From: Dysidea avara
Lineage: Eukaryota; Porifera; Demospongiae; Dictyoceratida; Dysideidae
Direction of reading: 5' to 3'
Assembly: GCF_963678975.1 (NCBI RefSeq)
Contig: NC_089272.1
Span: forward strand, 22,705,399 to 22,769,398
Length of the DNA stretch: 64,000 bases
The notes below the pieces were generated by a model. The model was not told where the DNA came from. It made no database searches and was given only the letters and a program-made list of their open reading frames with translations. A program made the translations under genes and the position numbers. Below are positions 47,313 to 59,900 of this stretch, one piece after another; position 1 is the first letter of the stretch, and the number at the start of each line of letters is the position of its first letter.

Positions 47313-48967
47313 ATAGCTAATTGACTTTGCACAGCCCTCAGGCTATAGCTATAGGGTAAAAGTTGACTGCATGTTGTGTATAGCTGAATTCGGCTGAGTG
47401 CAGATTCAAGCTTTGTTAGACTATTAGTTTTACAGTGGACAATAATTTGAACATTCTATTAGAGTAGCTGGCCTGAACTATTTAATAGTAGGCATTCCAG
47501 CCCGATTTTTAAATTTTGGAAAAATGGGCTTTTTATATGCTCAATAGATAGAGTATTGATTGCCGATCTCAGAAATATATAGTTTATTGGGTTGGAATTA
47601 GCTACTTTGGCATGCACAGTGCTTAAAAACTGAAAAAAGGTACATTTTTTCTCCGGGGCTCCCCATACATTTTAAAGGGGAAAATGGCACAATTGAATCA
47701 GAAAGCCATCTAGCAATCTGGACTATCTTGAAACTGCAGTTGCTTCTAGCTGCAAGTTTGTACATGTAATGAGAGTAACTTCAGGTCTTATTGGATCTCA
47801 GCAATCTTTGTATGTTTTATGGTGAGCAAATACGCTTCACCTACTGCACACTTCTCGACACAATGGTGTATACCCATAGGCAAGTGGCTATCTCAAGTTA
47901 GCAAAAACATCAAGTTAACAAAAACATCAAGTTAACAACTTATAAAGGTAAACAACTAAAGTGGAGGTGCCACAATATCTAAGGTGGAGTTGTGGTTTCA
48001 ATTATGGCATTGTTATGCCGACTTTGAAGTGGTTTATACTTTTGAGCTGATGACACAGCCATCAGAAAATTGCTCTGGAGCTGAAAATCGCTAACCCGAG
48101 TGAAGTAACTACGCACTTTAAAGTAAGCACCAGTGATTACCTTCCACCCGACAGTACGTTTTTAAAAGTTTTAAAGTATTCTACATACATTACAAGGCTT
48201 GAAAAGATTACAAAACAACACAAAACTTACTTATCTGTAACGCGCAGGATGAAACTAAGTATTTTTGTAATTGTATATTGTAATTGTAATTTTTAAGCAG
48301 GGAGTCCACTCAGTAAAACTGATTTTCAGTGGAGCCCTGAACAAACATACAATAGACACATACAATAACTAATAATATACAAAAAAAAACACAAACAAAC
48401 ATACATACACATTTCATGATGATCAGCGTGTGGACAAACCCCACAGCGATTTTCATCTTCATTGGAGCTCGGATGATGGAGCAATCCCAAGTTAAACACG
48501 AGTTATTATTTTGTGCCAGGGTTCTATTGGGGAATATACGGAGAATTTTTTTATTAAAAAATCTCGGATACTGGAATGCCTATTAATAGAATATTACGTC
48601 ATATTAGGGGATTTCAGGCAACTCGAGAAGCGTCAGCAGTTTCTTTATCGAACGTGAATCATCAGTTTAGACACTGTACATTACAAGTACGTGTACTGTT
48701 AATATTGTGTAATAACATTGTGTCGTGTTGTAATACCGCCTAACTGTCTATCACGAGGTCTATCACAAGGTCATACCAAGAGTACATAATAATAGAAGAG
48801 CCTCCCTCTTCTATTATTATGTACTCTTGGTCATACATGGCGTGGTCTCGTGATTACCCGACTGAACAGACTGATTTCATAGCCATTCAGAGTTTCCCTG
48901 ATTTTCACCTTTATATGGTGTTATGGTCATGGTCTGTCTACACCACATTCTGATACAGATACCCAGT
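47313..48967. other. gene-poor intergenic DNA
   Basis: No protein signal. One CTCTATTAGAG-like motif at about 47457. The stretch 48240-48410 on - reads like a LINE 3' tail (GGGCTCCACTGAAAATCAG, then an ATTACA-type simple repeat), at low confidence. Confidence 0.45.
48775..48831. repeat. hairpin with perfect 26-bp arms
   Basis: ACCAAGAGTACATAATAATA and following GAAGAG pair with an exact inverted copy around a 5-bp CCTCC loop. The outer ACCAAGAGT matches the palindromes at 8369 and 60356. Confidence 0.9.
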
Positions 48968-49150
48968 TTTTTTGTTTTAATGCTTTATGCTGAAGGTCTG
49001 CCTGCTCAAAGACTTTAGCTACTTAAGGGCTGTTTGAAAAGTTGGAGAAAGGAGAAAAAATCCATGACTGGACCTAGGTGGCCTCGAACCTGCAGCCATC
49101 CGATTTATGCTCGAACGCTTACAAGAGTCTACCAGGCAGTCAGGATGTTT
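48968..49150 (-). repeat. tRNA-derived SINE, minus strand
   Basis: On -, a tRNA-like head carries TGCCTGGTAGACTC (A-box-like) and GGTTCGAGGCC (B box), then continues into the same body as 8617-8775 (AAAAAATCCATGACT reversed; AAAGACTTTAGCTACTTAAG). The 3' end lies near 48968. Confidence 0.6.
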
Positions 49151-49369
49151 TCTCCTTGTTATTTTCATGTAATTATATCCATAGGAATTCTAGAGAGTAA
49201 CTCATTATCTCTAAGTACCCCAAGTAGAACCAAATGGACACAAGTTTTTGTGCCATAGGTCAAGTCAATTCAACTTGCCAAGTTTCTTGCAGTACAGAAT
49301 ACTCAATGATCTTCATAACAACTTAGCTTCTGTGGCCAATTACATGGGAAGGGGTGCACGTAAACTTGG

Positions 49370-50450
49370 GCATATCATACAGTACTGTAGTACTGTACAT
49401 GTATATTAAGGTTTGGGCTTTGCTGACCAAAATATCCCAAAACCAGCCTCCATGGTGCCGTGGGAGTTATAAGCAAGCCCAAAAGTGTCTACAGAGTGGC
49501 CAGGAAAGCTTCCAATAAGTTGCTACGGAACTAAAAATTTTTTTGAACTGGAAGTTTTTTTTGTGCAGATAGCACAATAACTGACAGTCATCCATCTACA
49601 TGAGTATCAAGCAACTAGGGTTGGTATGACCCCAGTATTCAACTTTAGGGCACGCATCTAGTAGTTGCCCCGAGTTGAGTGTTTCAGTTTAGGGCATGCG
49701 TCTTGTAGTTGTCCCGAGTATTCAACTTTAAAGTAGTATTAGTGTTAGGGTTGGTTAGGGGCGGGTTCAGCTTTGGTTTCTTAATTCTTCACCTTTAGGT
49801 TATGTTCTTTTACTATATACAGCTTAGACTACTTCTTGAGTCACATTTATAAGATAGGTAACACAGTGGTTAGCACACCAGCCCAACACACTGGTAGTCC
49901 AGGGTTCGAGCCCTTAATGAGTTTTGTGGGTTTTTTTCATTTTAGTAACCCTTTAGTCCAAGTTTTACTGTCAATTCAATAGCCAGTACGGCTTATTGAA
50001 CCATCGGTATTCACTGCCTTTATTTAGCAGAATTTTCTACTGACTGACTAGCTGCCTGCCTGTGCCTTCGGACAAGCATAACTCAACTACTGCTAAGGCT
50101 ACGGACATGATTTTTTCACTCACTTCAGCCCGACTGATGCGTTTTGGCATACTGCAGTACGTACAATGCACACATCATGGATTTTCCTTTGTGTCCCAAT
50201 TATCATTGCTGATAATGAAAGGTGTCGATTTGCGGTAACGTAGCATGATGGCTTTCCTACATAATGAGGTTTTCTGCTGGATTAATTGCAGAGGTCCTTC
50301 ACGTAGTGTTCTTCATTTGTAACACTGTGTAATGGACTGAACACAGCTAATATGAAGCATAATATTCACTATTCAGTAATAACTGATAGTTGGGGTGCAC
50401 ATTCTTGGATTAAATGTCCACTAGTACAGTGTGCGAAATAACTTTTCAGA
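49370..50450. repeat. dispersed repeat, copy B, containing a tRNA-like insert
   Basis: It starts with CATACAGTACTGTAGTACTGTA and follows copy A (15955-16760) in order. An extra segment near 49660-49760 repeats TTAGGGCA.GC.TCTAGTAGTTG.CCCGAGT. The tRNA-like unit at 49850-49920 sits inside. Confidence 0.55.
49850..49920 (+). repeat. tRNA-like SINE head
   Basis: ACAGTGGTTAGCACACC resembles an A box and GGGTTCGAGCCC a canonical B box, with a CCAG..CTGG anticodon-like stem. The loop is irregular and there is no good acceptor stem, so a functional tRNA is unlikely. Confidence 0.5.
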
Positions 50451-50829
50451 CATGTGCTGACGTACTTTCAGGACATTGTGAAAGTTGAGTGGACAGTTAG
50501 CATTTTTACCGGACGTTTTAACTTTTGTTGTTTCTCCTTTCCTGTGTTTCTACTAACTAGGATGTTTGTTTCAAACATTGGGGCCACCAATGTACTGTAC
50601 ATGCAGCTGATTAGACTACTCAACCACTGATAGTGCAACAATTTAAGGTATAGTTACTGGTCACGTGAAAGGACTTTTATGGAATCACTGTTGTTACAAG
50701 GGCTTTTGTAAGAGAAAGGAGTCATAAGGACTTCTCTCAAGGCCTTCTACTTGCTTTGGAATGATATAGCTACAGTATATGGTCAAACGTTGCTTATGCT
50801 GCCATGGGTAATAGTAGCTCTATATATAT

Positions 50830-51480
50830 AGCTGAAAAACTGTCTCTCTGTCTATCTGTCCGTCTTCAACGCCACTAACTTGACAACCAAAGCACGTATC
50901 GAGATGGGACTTTGACGAAACTAAGCGCTCATCATCCGGCGACTCCAAGTTTGTTGTTACAAATCGCTACCTGCTTCCGTTCGTTCTCTATAAAGCACTG
51001 AAGGCATTGGTGTAGAGGAAAACTTGAGCTACATTCCTGTCAAAACCACGAACAAACAGCCAAAGCGTTAGCGCATAGAACCTTGCATAGAACTGTTAAC
51101 CCAAAGGTCCAGGGTTTGATTCCAGCCCATGACAACTTTTATTTTCAGTGCCACCTTTTCGTGGCATACTTTTTCGTATCTCAGCTATTGACAATGATTA
51201 CTCGGCAATCTGTGCACGTATCAAGACGATTCACATGCGAAATGAAATGCTCACCATCTGGCTATGTCCCAAAGTTTATTGCAAGCTTCTACATGTGTTC
51301 CTTCATCTGCTACAGCACGTTGAAGATCATGATGTAGAGAAAACTTCAGCTGCATTCCATTTCTAACCACACGATAAACACCTTAGCTGGTAAAGAGCTT
51401 CCCTGAGTTGTGGTTACTGCTGTGTAGGGTGTGGGTTCGAATCCCGCCAGTGACAAAAACTTTTTTTTTCATTTTATACA
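50830..51480 (+). repeat. two tandem tRNA-derived SINE-like units
   Basis: The body ACGTATC.AGA.G..., AGCACTG/AGCACGTTGAAG...TGTAGAG.AAACTT.AGCT.CATTCC..TC, then a tRNA-like segment ending in GGTTTGATTCC (about 51113) or GGGTTCGAATCCC (about 51430), occurs twice, about 320 bp apart. The second head (AGCTGGTAAAGAGC..GGTTCGAATCCC) is the better preserved. Confidence 0.55.
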
Positions 51481-53030
51481 CCTTTTTGGTGCACACATGT
51501 TCTAACTCAACTTTTATTTCTCATAGTAAGTTCATAGCATCCTGGTATTGCTACACCACATATGGACTGTTGGAAAAGTATACAGTAGCACATTTGATAA
51601 GTATAGGGCAGGCATGGGCGGGCAATTAGGTGCAGTCTGTATGTTTGTCCTGTGTGTTCTATTAGAGTAAGAGCCTCCTTTTTGGTCTAGTTGTACAGGT
51701 GACCACAAGTAAAAGCTACAGTACTAGCAATCAGGTTATAAATACACTTTACTATTGACTGATGCAAGTAGGCTGGCACACATAAGAAGTTGTTAACCTC
51801 AGAGGTTATCTTGGACATGCCTTTGTGGACACTACAAACCAAAAACACATAACTTAATTACATGTCAATACCATCCTCCCTCCTAGCCCACTATAAACTC
51901 TGCTACACCTTGAAAGGACAGTATTTCTGTTGGTGAGTGCTATTTTCGCACACTGCTAGTATATCTGCATGTGTAGGCAACCTCTCTTGTTTCACTACTT
52001 TTAATAGCTATGATCTCTAAAATTCCTAATTTTTCCTTCTACTTACCTGTGGTGATTAAGTTGCACAATTCATAAATAGCTCAGACCACGAAGTGGTTGC
52101 AAGCTATTTAGAATTGTATGAAGAGGGTGAGGTCAAGCATATCAATGGTCTATGGCCAGTTTTAATTCTCAAACAGCTAAATTTGCAGCTCAAACTATTG
52201 CACACCCAGTGCAGTAGTATAAAAGAAACCCACAATCAATCCCACCTCGGTCTTTGAGTAGCTTGAACTCGTGCATTACTTTGGGTGGGAGGGTGGGACC
52301 ATTGATATGCTCAACCTCACCCTCGTCATACAATTCTAAATAGCTTGCAACCACTTTGTGGTCTGAGTTATTTATGAATTCAGAGAGCTCACTCTCACAT
52401 ATCAATGGTGAGGTTTGTAGCTGCAGCCAGATGAGAGCACCCTTCCACCATAGACTGAGTAATCTGATAACCTTTTGGAGTTCTGACTCTGAGGACTAGT
52501 TGGCTGTTTTCAGGGTGTTGATTATGCTATATATGCCCACATTCAGAGTATTGAATGATAGGTTAAGATCATCTGAGAGTTTAGGCGCTGATTACCATTA
52601 CATGAGATGTCCCATTGGCTATATTTGTGAATATTCGATGTGTCTGTTATGCCTATTAATTTGTACCCAACCAGGTGGTCATCTCAGTTCTCGATTTCTC
52701 TGCAGAAGTGTTACTATTCACTAAGTTGTTACACATACTTATTGAGTTCAGGGATTTGTAAGTACCCATGAGACTGAGCAGTGATAGGTACAACACTAGA
52801 CCATAAGGTTTAATTACAACAACTTCGCACAAGGCTTCCATGAGGATGTCATCCTCTCCCCACCTTTGCGCTACAGCAATAGCACTATTGTAATATCTTG
52901 CAGCTGTTTCTGTAACAGCTTGAGGTTATGAGAAGTTATTCTATTGTGTTGAGTACTGAGGGGGTGTTTGAAGAGTACCTTGGATCACACAACAATCTTG
53001 TACTTATAGCCATGTACAGTATACTTGACC
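51481..53030. other. non-coding DNA with an inverted repeat
   Basis: No gene supported. One CTATTAGAGTAA motif at about 51660 and the inverted repeat listed below. Confidence 0.4.
52067..52380. repeat. inverted repeat with 84-bp arms
   Basis: AATTCATAAATAGCTCAGAC at 52067 is mirrored up to 52380; inner ends are near 52150 and 52297. Arms are highly similar and the loop is about 146 bp. Short frames in the arms mirror each other. Confidence 0.85.
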
Positions 53031-53038
53031 CAGGGTTG

Positions 53039-54036
53039 CAGGGGCGTAGCTAGCCAGACGGTGGTGGGGGGGCATCCCCCACAAACACTCGACATTGTTC
53101 GTAATTGCACAAAAGGCTAATGACCCAATGATGGGCTAGCCAAACTTACGGTGTTGTATTATTACAGCTTATTTAACTAGCTACATAACTACTTCATTAC
53201 TGATTGCTACCAGTTATCACTTATCAATGGAAATATTTTCGTCGCACATGCCACAACTGTACTCCAACAAATTCGCCCACAATCCAGTAGAACTATATTG
53301 TTAATATTTTAGTACAAATACAATGTGTCACAGTTACTTACGTACCCACAGTCTGTGCTAGCACACTGGCATAGTATGACGAGCTCACTCACTTCAGCCG
53401 GCGAAATTCAAACGCCATGCCGGTATTGGCACGAAATCCCAACCTTTCCTGTTAGCAGAATTTGTAAGCTTGTGACGGATCATCTGACTGGCTGACACTG
53501 AAGTGAAAAAAATTAAACTGGCATGCCACTACGCTGTAAGAAGATCCAGTGTAATTAACTCGGGAAAATAAAGTTGGTTCACTTAACACTATTACCTCGT
53601 AGGTTTGTAGCATCATTGCATATCACTTGTCACTTCTGAGTTGCGACTCTTGCGAAGTCACTTTGAGCGGGTCATCTGTCTTTAGATTCGAAAAATGCAC
53701 TAACACGTGAGTAGTGTAGGCTAAATATAGAATTGTGTCTAATATTTTCGTTCGGTGAAGTCCTAGTGTCTATACGGAGAACCCCTGGGGATCCGGGAAT
53801 ACCTTATTTTTAGCGCATCGTTTTATTAATTGCTTGTAACGTGCAAGAAATCATCGTATTATTATCACCATTCACAAACGAGTTGAATGTTGTGTGCACT
53901 CGCGTAGTAGTGCACAAACAGTAATTTGGGATGCGTGTCAGTTACTGCAAAGCTTGTGACGGAAGTTTAAAAAAAACATCACTTAGTGACGGGGGGGGCA
54001 AATGCCTCCCCTTGCCCCCCTTTGGCTACGCCACTG
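53039..54036. mobile_element. 998-bp non-autonomous hAT-type element, perfect 8-bp duplication
   Basis: Left end CAGGGGCGTAGCTAGCC, right end GGCTACGCCACTG. CAGGGTTG occurs immediately outside both (53031-53038 and 54037-54044), an exact 8-bp target duplication as in hAT transposons. G- or C-runs lie just inside both ends. No transposase frame. Confidence 0.9.
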
Positions 54037-54044
54037 CAGGGTTG

Positions 54045-55740
54045 TGGCAAGATAAAGTTTGTAGGAGGAGTGTTGAACTCCCCCTGAAGTTCATAGATAA
54101 ATGTGTCTTGTGTGTGTGGTGTGGTTCCTCATTTGCTATGTACTGTTTGGACTATCTTATTCCAACTTCTCAGGTAGCTCTGATCCTTTGTATTTGGTAC
54201 GTGGCTTCCTACCAAGGAGCCTTGTCATGTTTGTCCTTGTAAAAGCCAGAAAGTGTTACTGCAGCAAGGATGTTGCATTAGTTGTTTGAACACATATCAG
54301 TTCCTAGAATGTGGTAGTGTAGTTTAAACTAGGGCTTTGGTTACAAAGGCATGGTAAGAGAAACGTCTTCTCTCTGAGACAATGGCGAGTGGGTACCACA
54401 TACGTCCCACAAACATCTTATGAGATTTACCATAGTTATTCTATGACTCCAAGGATATCTAATGGTATGGAGTGAATCCAGGTATGGGTCAAGAGGAGGG
54501 GTCTGAATCTTACACTTTGAGGTTTGTTCCTATGCAATGATCTGATTGTAAATACCACCTTTGTGTGTATGTTGGTGGAACATGTAGGTACCTTTTTTGT
54601 TTACCTTATTGTGTTTATATATGTTTAGGACCACCGGCCCAGGTGCGATGATCCACCAGTGCTGCGGATATGTGTTAGGCCAGTCCTTTCACTGGAAGTG
54701 AGGAATATACTTCCTGGAATGCAATACCTTGCTTAGAGAGTGAACTGTTAACATAGCTTACATGTTAATGTATTATTAAAACATTTAGCAGTCATAATTT
54801 AGCTTTTGTTCCACTGGGAGTATCGGTGGGCACCCTATCCTGACGGACCTGAGTAGTTTCCTCTCTGGAAACCATGGCCTCTCCCATTTCTAGAGTTATA
54901 CCCTCCACTGCTGTTTGGAGGTTCAGTTTGGAATTGAGGGGGGGGGGGGGTTGAGATATCCAGCTGAAGATCTTGTTGCTTTGACTTGGTCAACTAGGTC
55001 CTTGGGCTGTTATGCAAATCCAGATCCAAATAGCGATGGTGCTGCACCTTCAAAACTTTTGTCCTCATCTATCAGTTGCAGCAGTGTTCTGTTTAAGGTG
55101 TTGACAATCTTTGTCCTTCTATGTTGAGATATGTGAGCACTTACATTTCCTACCGATTCCACTGCTGCAGTTGTAGCCTTGATTGTGAGTCACCTTCTTG
55201 CCCTTTGAATTGGCTTCCACAATGGGAGGTAGAGCATCTTGTTCCACTTCTGGACTGTTCCCTTCTGCGACTCCAGGTAGGTGATGGGGACCTCCCCCAT
55301 GCTGAGTGTGTTAGCATGTGAGAGTGTCTTGGTGTTCTGCTCTGAGAACGGGTAGGTGTTCTGCTCCAAGAATAGTTAGGTGTTCTGCTCCGAGAATGGG
55401 AAGGTGTTCTGCTCCAAGAACGTCACGGTGTCTTGCTTGATCTGGGAAGGTCATAGTGAGGTTCTGCTCTGAGAAGTCGTGTTAGTGGCCTGCTCTGAGA
55501 ATGTTGTGCTGGTGTTCTGCTCCAAGAACAGGTATGTACATCAAACATATATTGTTTCAATGTTTTTGCTCATTGGGTACCATCAGACATGTACAGTATG
55601 TACAGACACATGATGATTTCATATAATCGAATCACAGTAATAATTTTCCTCAGTCTGTCTGTTCCAGTGTCACTACAAATAAGTTTTCCAACCATGGAAT
55701 ATTTACACCAAGAGAATAATTATTCTGCAACCAACTGTAG
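54045..55740. other. non-coding or unassigned DNA
   Basis: Upstream of the unknown gene, so it may include its 5' exons, but I could not connect any in phase. A G-run lies at about 54940. A short SLQISFPTMEYLHQEN frame near 55676 is flanked by plausible splice sites, but its phase does not fit the exon at 56972. Confidence 0.4.
55322..55535 (+). repeat. GGTGTTCTGCTCYRAGAA minisatellite
   Basis: About eight imperfect units of 24-30 bp with the core GTGTTCTGCTCCAAGAA or CTGAGAA. Stops occur in all frames I checked, so it is probably non-coding. Confidence 0.75.
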
Positions 55741-56430
55741 CTGGGTAGGTAAAAACAGTGGACCTGGGGACCAGGGACCAGGAACCCACAGAAATCCAAC
55801 ACTGCTTGGAATTTTACACACCTCACAGTATTCTATACTTGTACTAGGTACCTTTGCAAGTAGTCTTGCATGGCCAATCCACTTTTTCCCCCCTCGCGGC
55901 GTCTCGCACGATGTTTACACTAATTAGAAATTATAAGTGCCTCTGAAAAAAGTGCCTGAGGCTGACTGCATTAATTACAGGTCACTCGCTATTTTCCCAG
56001 AATATTTGTTTGCACAATGTTTCTAAACTTTAGTAGCTAGGTAACATAATAGACTAGCATGCTCATTGTGCAGCAGGCGAACAATTACCAGCTAAGCCAA
56101 GCTAAGCAAGTTCCAATAGCTCTTCATACGTCATGGTGCATTTACACAACTACTCTAGTAGCTAGGCGGCATAATAAACTAGTATGCTTACTGTGCAGCA
56201 GGTAGTGGACTATAAATGCTGTCAGCTTCAGACACTTTTTAGAGGTGCTTATAATTTCTAATTGGTGTAAACATCGTGCGAGACACTGCGAGGGGAGATA
56301 AAGTGGATTGGCCATGCAAGACTACTTGCAAAGGTACATAGTACAAGTATAGAATACTGTGAGGTGTATAAAATTCCAAGCAGAGTTGGATTTCCGTGGG
56401 TCCCTGGGTCCACTGTTTTTACCTACCCTG
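55741..56430. mobile_element. 690-bp foldback element with about 210-bp arms
   Basis: Left end CTGGGTAGGTAAAAACAGTG, right end CACTGTTTTTACCTACCCTG. Arms run to about 55955 and from about 56225, sharing AAATCCAAC..TTGGAATTTTA, TTGCAAGTAGTCTTGCATGG and TCTCGCACGATGTTTACAC (inverted). There is no clear target duplication. Confidence 0.85.
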
Positions 56431-56475
56431 TGCCCATGGCTAATCTATGACTGGCCATGGAAGTTATGTGATAAA

Positions 56476-56726
56476 TGTGACTGGGCCTGCGAAAATAGGG
56501 CATGTGGGCACATGATTTTTGCCTACTTTTTCAAACTTTTATTGTTCATAACGTTTTGTACCATTATGCTATGGCAAAGCAATTTTCAGCACTTTGTAAG
56601 CATTTAATTGGCTTTATGATGCAAGTTACAGAATACAAATATTCTGTTCCAGTACTGAGATATGACCTGTACAGTGACAGGGTGTAGTTTGTGCCCACAT
56701 GCCCTATTTTCGCAGGCCCGGTCACA
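56476..56726. mobile_element. 251-bp MITE with TGTGACTGGGCCTGC ends, copy B
   Basis: The same family as 27888-28138 and similar along its length. Ends TGTGACTGGGCCTGCGAAAA and TTTTCGCAGGCCCGGTCACA; inner GCATGTGGGCAC and GTGCCCACATGC are also inverted. Confidence 0.85.
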
Positions 56727-56971
56727 AATATTGATTAGTATTGCAATAACATGTAATGTTATTAGCTGCTTTTATGCATAAAGTATCTTTGATTTTGTGG
56801 ACCTTTGTGGTGGCTCCTAGATTTTAAGTTGTCTTGCAATCAGACCACCACCTGGACTGGGATTCTTTTCTGTATTCAATAAGTGTTCAATGTTGTATTT
56901 CTGACTCCTTGCCTTTGGCAGGCCCCTGTGGTATTAATGTATACACATTTTACATTGTATTGTGTTTTTAG

Positions 56972-59900
56972 TGTTGTGTAAGAGCCAGCAAGAGATCATT
57001 AATGACCTAAACAACAGTGATGATCCTGTTGCTGCTCAACCTACAAGTGATTCTGGAGAAAACTTGTTTTTTGGAAGTGAGTAAACTGACTATAATAGCA
57101 TCATACAGTATGGTAGTGCGATTCACCAGAGGAGGTTGGTCATATGTCATTCATCATAAGCTATGTCACCTTAAGCTATGTCACCTTGGATCAATACCAT
57201 ATGCAGCACCATGCCATATGTGTCCAGGGACCTTTACAAACCTTTTTAACGCAACACTTTGCTTCCCACCATAGCTGAAGAGAATCCTTAACACCTACTA
57301 TTATTGGTTGTATAATTATGTATCATAGGGATATGACAGTTGACCAACCCCATCATGTTCCTGGTGTTACACTGTAGATTCTATAATGTGGTTGGGTTCA
57401 TGTGAACTATAATTTACACCTACAGGGGTGTATAATATAACTGCCCATGCATTGAATAGAAAATTGAATGACTTGTTAGGACGTTTGGCTACTAGTTATG
57501 CGTATATCCGAAGTTGATTTCCTATACTGTATTTCCATTGTAGAGTAAACCCCGAGTATGTGTCATTTACTTCCTTACTGAAACATAAACAAAGTAATGT
57601 ACCTATAGAAGGTATAGGATAATGCTTTGAAACTTACAGCCAAGCAAACATAATAGCTGTTGTATTGTTAATAAATATACCTGGAGTGTTGTATAGAAGA
57701 GTAAAGTAATTTATTCACTTTTGTGTTCTGTGTGGTAAAGTACATAAATTATACTTGAACATAAATATACGTATATGTGTATAAATTTTATTACTTTCTG
57801 TTGTTCTCTGTTGTTAGGAAAGAGCCAAGCAGAGGTCATTAATGACCATAACAACCATCCTGTTCCCTCTCAACTTATGAGTGGTGCTAGTACTTCTGGA
57901 GATAATTGTGCTATCTGGTGCAAGAGGTATTCACTAAAACATGTAAACTATAACAGTGTTGTTGTCAGTGGTGATGGCCTGAAGCGTTTCCTGCTCAGTG
58001 TTTTGCTGTGTTTTGTCAACTGGGTTGTCTCTCGTTTACCATGTGTGAAGGAGATTGCCTTGGTCATTACGTGCCATGAGCCGGTCCTTTTGAATAAGAT
58101 AGAATCCTACCGGTATGTGATTCAGTTGGAGCTTGGTGTGTTTGCTGTTTCCTGTGATGTTGCATTGTCATATTGGACTGTGAAAGAAGACGTTTTCATG
58201 TCAGAGGCATCATGTGTGAAGAATGCATATGCTCCGTCAGTTTCCATGCTTCTTCTACACTGCTGTATGTTATGTTTGATGTACTACCGGTACTGTGTGT
58301 CTTGTTTGATGTACTACTGGTACTGTGGTGAGGAATTTTGCACATTTTGGAGAGGTCTTTCCAGGTACTACTTACTACAACAGTTGACATGTGGTCCTGC
58401 CTGTACTAAACTGAAGCATCTGCTTTGTAACAGTTACAAGAACATAGTATTCACGTTCATGCGCTGGTCATGGCTATATGGACATTTTATTAATAGTGGC
58501 GGATACCGAATATGTAGCAAGAGTGGAAATAGTGCAGCCAAGGGAAATGGATCTAAAGGAGGTTCCTCCAGTGGTAATGGTAAATGTACATCTAGTACAA
58601 ATGGTGGCAGTGTCAGGACCAGTAGAAACAGGTTGGCAGGGAACTCTGGTCGTATTGGCAGCTGTGGTGGGGATGATGGTGATGATGATGGTGATAAGAA
58701 CCCTAACCAAAGACCAGAATATGCTTATACTTGTCCAACTGCTATAGAATATGAAGAGGACTCCACTACTGAGGATCACAATGAGATCAGTTCAACCGGA
58801 AGTGCTTTAACAAGTAACCAGACTTCTGAGAGATTGTTTAACCATGGTCCAGTTGAATTCACATTGCCGGTATCTGGTACCGAAGCCTATGCATTTGCTG
58901 CAACCTCACCCATGAAGGGTGGGCCCCCAGTATTGGATGATGTGCAACAGCTCTATCCAGCCGAGATTGCTCCTCAAACTCCAACATGTGATATTTCCTA
59001 TTCACCAAGCCAAGGATGCTATGAGGTTTGTAGATAACTACTTGTTGTAGTTAGCCTGGTTAAATGGAGAACCTGTAGACCTTGCTGCATGCACATACAT
59101 ACGTACTGTATATGCTAATTATGGAATGTCTGTGGTCCTGAAGCCTGATGTACAATTTGATTTCCTTCTCACTTTTGCACATTAACGATAACTTTCAATT
59201 ATTGCAATGTCTGTTGTTTGCTTTTGTAGTCCTACACTGACATGTTACTGTGTACAAAGGAAGAGCGTAGAACACCGGGGAATTTACGCCATCTGTGCAG
59301 ACCATTCCACTACTGTGAGACACTGTGTACCCAGGAAAGTGTTCAACCCCATGAATCACCATTGCCACGGAATATTGAGGGTATTTATATTATACAGTAT
59401 ACCTGGTAATGTGTATTAAGATAATAGCACAGGTGCTTTTAGTGGCACGTGTGTTTGCCACTAATTGCACTTGAAGTGCTTCTCTATCAAATGAGTTGGG
59501 AACCACTAGTTCAAGGTGAATGTTAATTAGATAGTCACAAACATTTTTATTCGAATACGTATCACACCCACATTACAGATAACGCAAAGTAACTACAGCA
59601 AAACTAAATACAGTAATTCCTTTAAAAATGTAATAGCCAAAACACTTGTGCACACTTTTACCTTTGTGTGATATTCCTAGTACTTCTCCATTGATAGAAC
59701 TAATGTTTCCTGCTGCATGACCCATAGTTGAATTTTTCAGACCAAGAAATGGGTGCATTTGTATGTGTTTATAGGTAAGGGAGATTCTCAGATATGTGAA
59801 TAACTTAGCGTTCCCAGAGTATGACAAAAGTATATATGTAACTGGATCTGGCTGTATAGCTCCGTGATGTTGAATAAAGACAAGTACTGTAAATTTTCTT

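Noticed and set aside
49850-51440. Functional tRNA genes
   Set aside because: B boxes are good but cloverleaf stems are incomplete and the sequences continue into SINE bodies.
53931-54289. Frames at the right end of the hAT element
   Set aside because: They span the element border and the target duplication, so they are not an old gene.
55589-55927. 112-residue frame, possible exon of the unknown gene
   Set aside because: It runs into a foldback arm, and the splice phase does not match the exon at 56972.
58474-58779. Frames on both strands over the Gly/Ser-rich exon
   Set aside because: Low-complexity shadows of the main frame.
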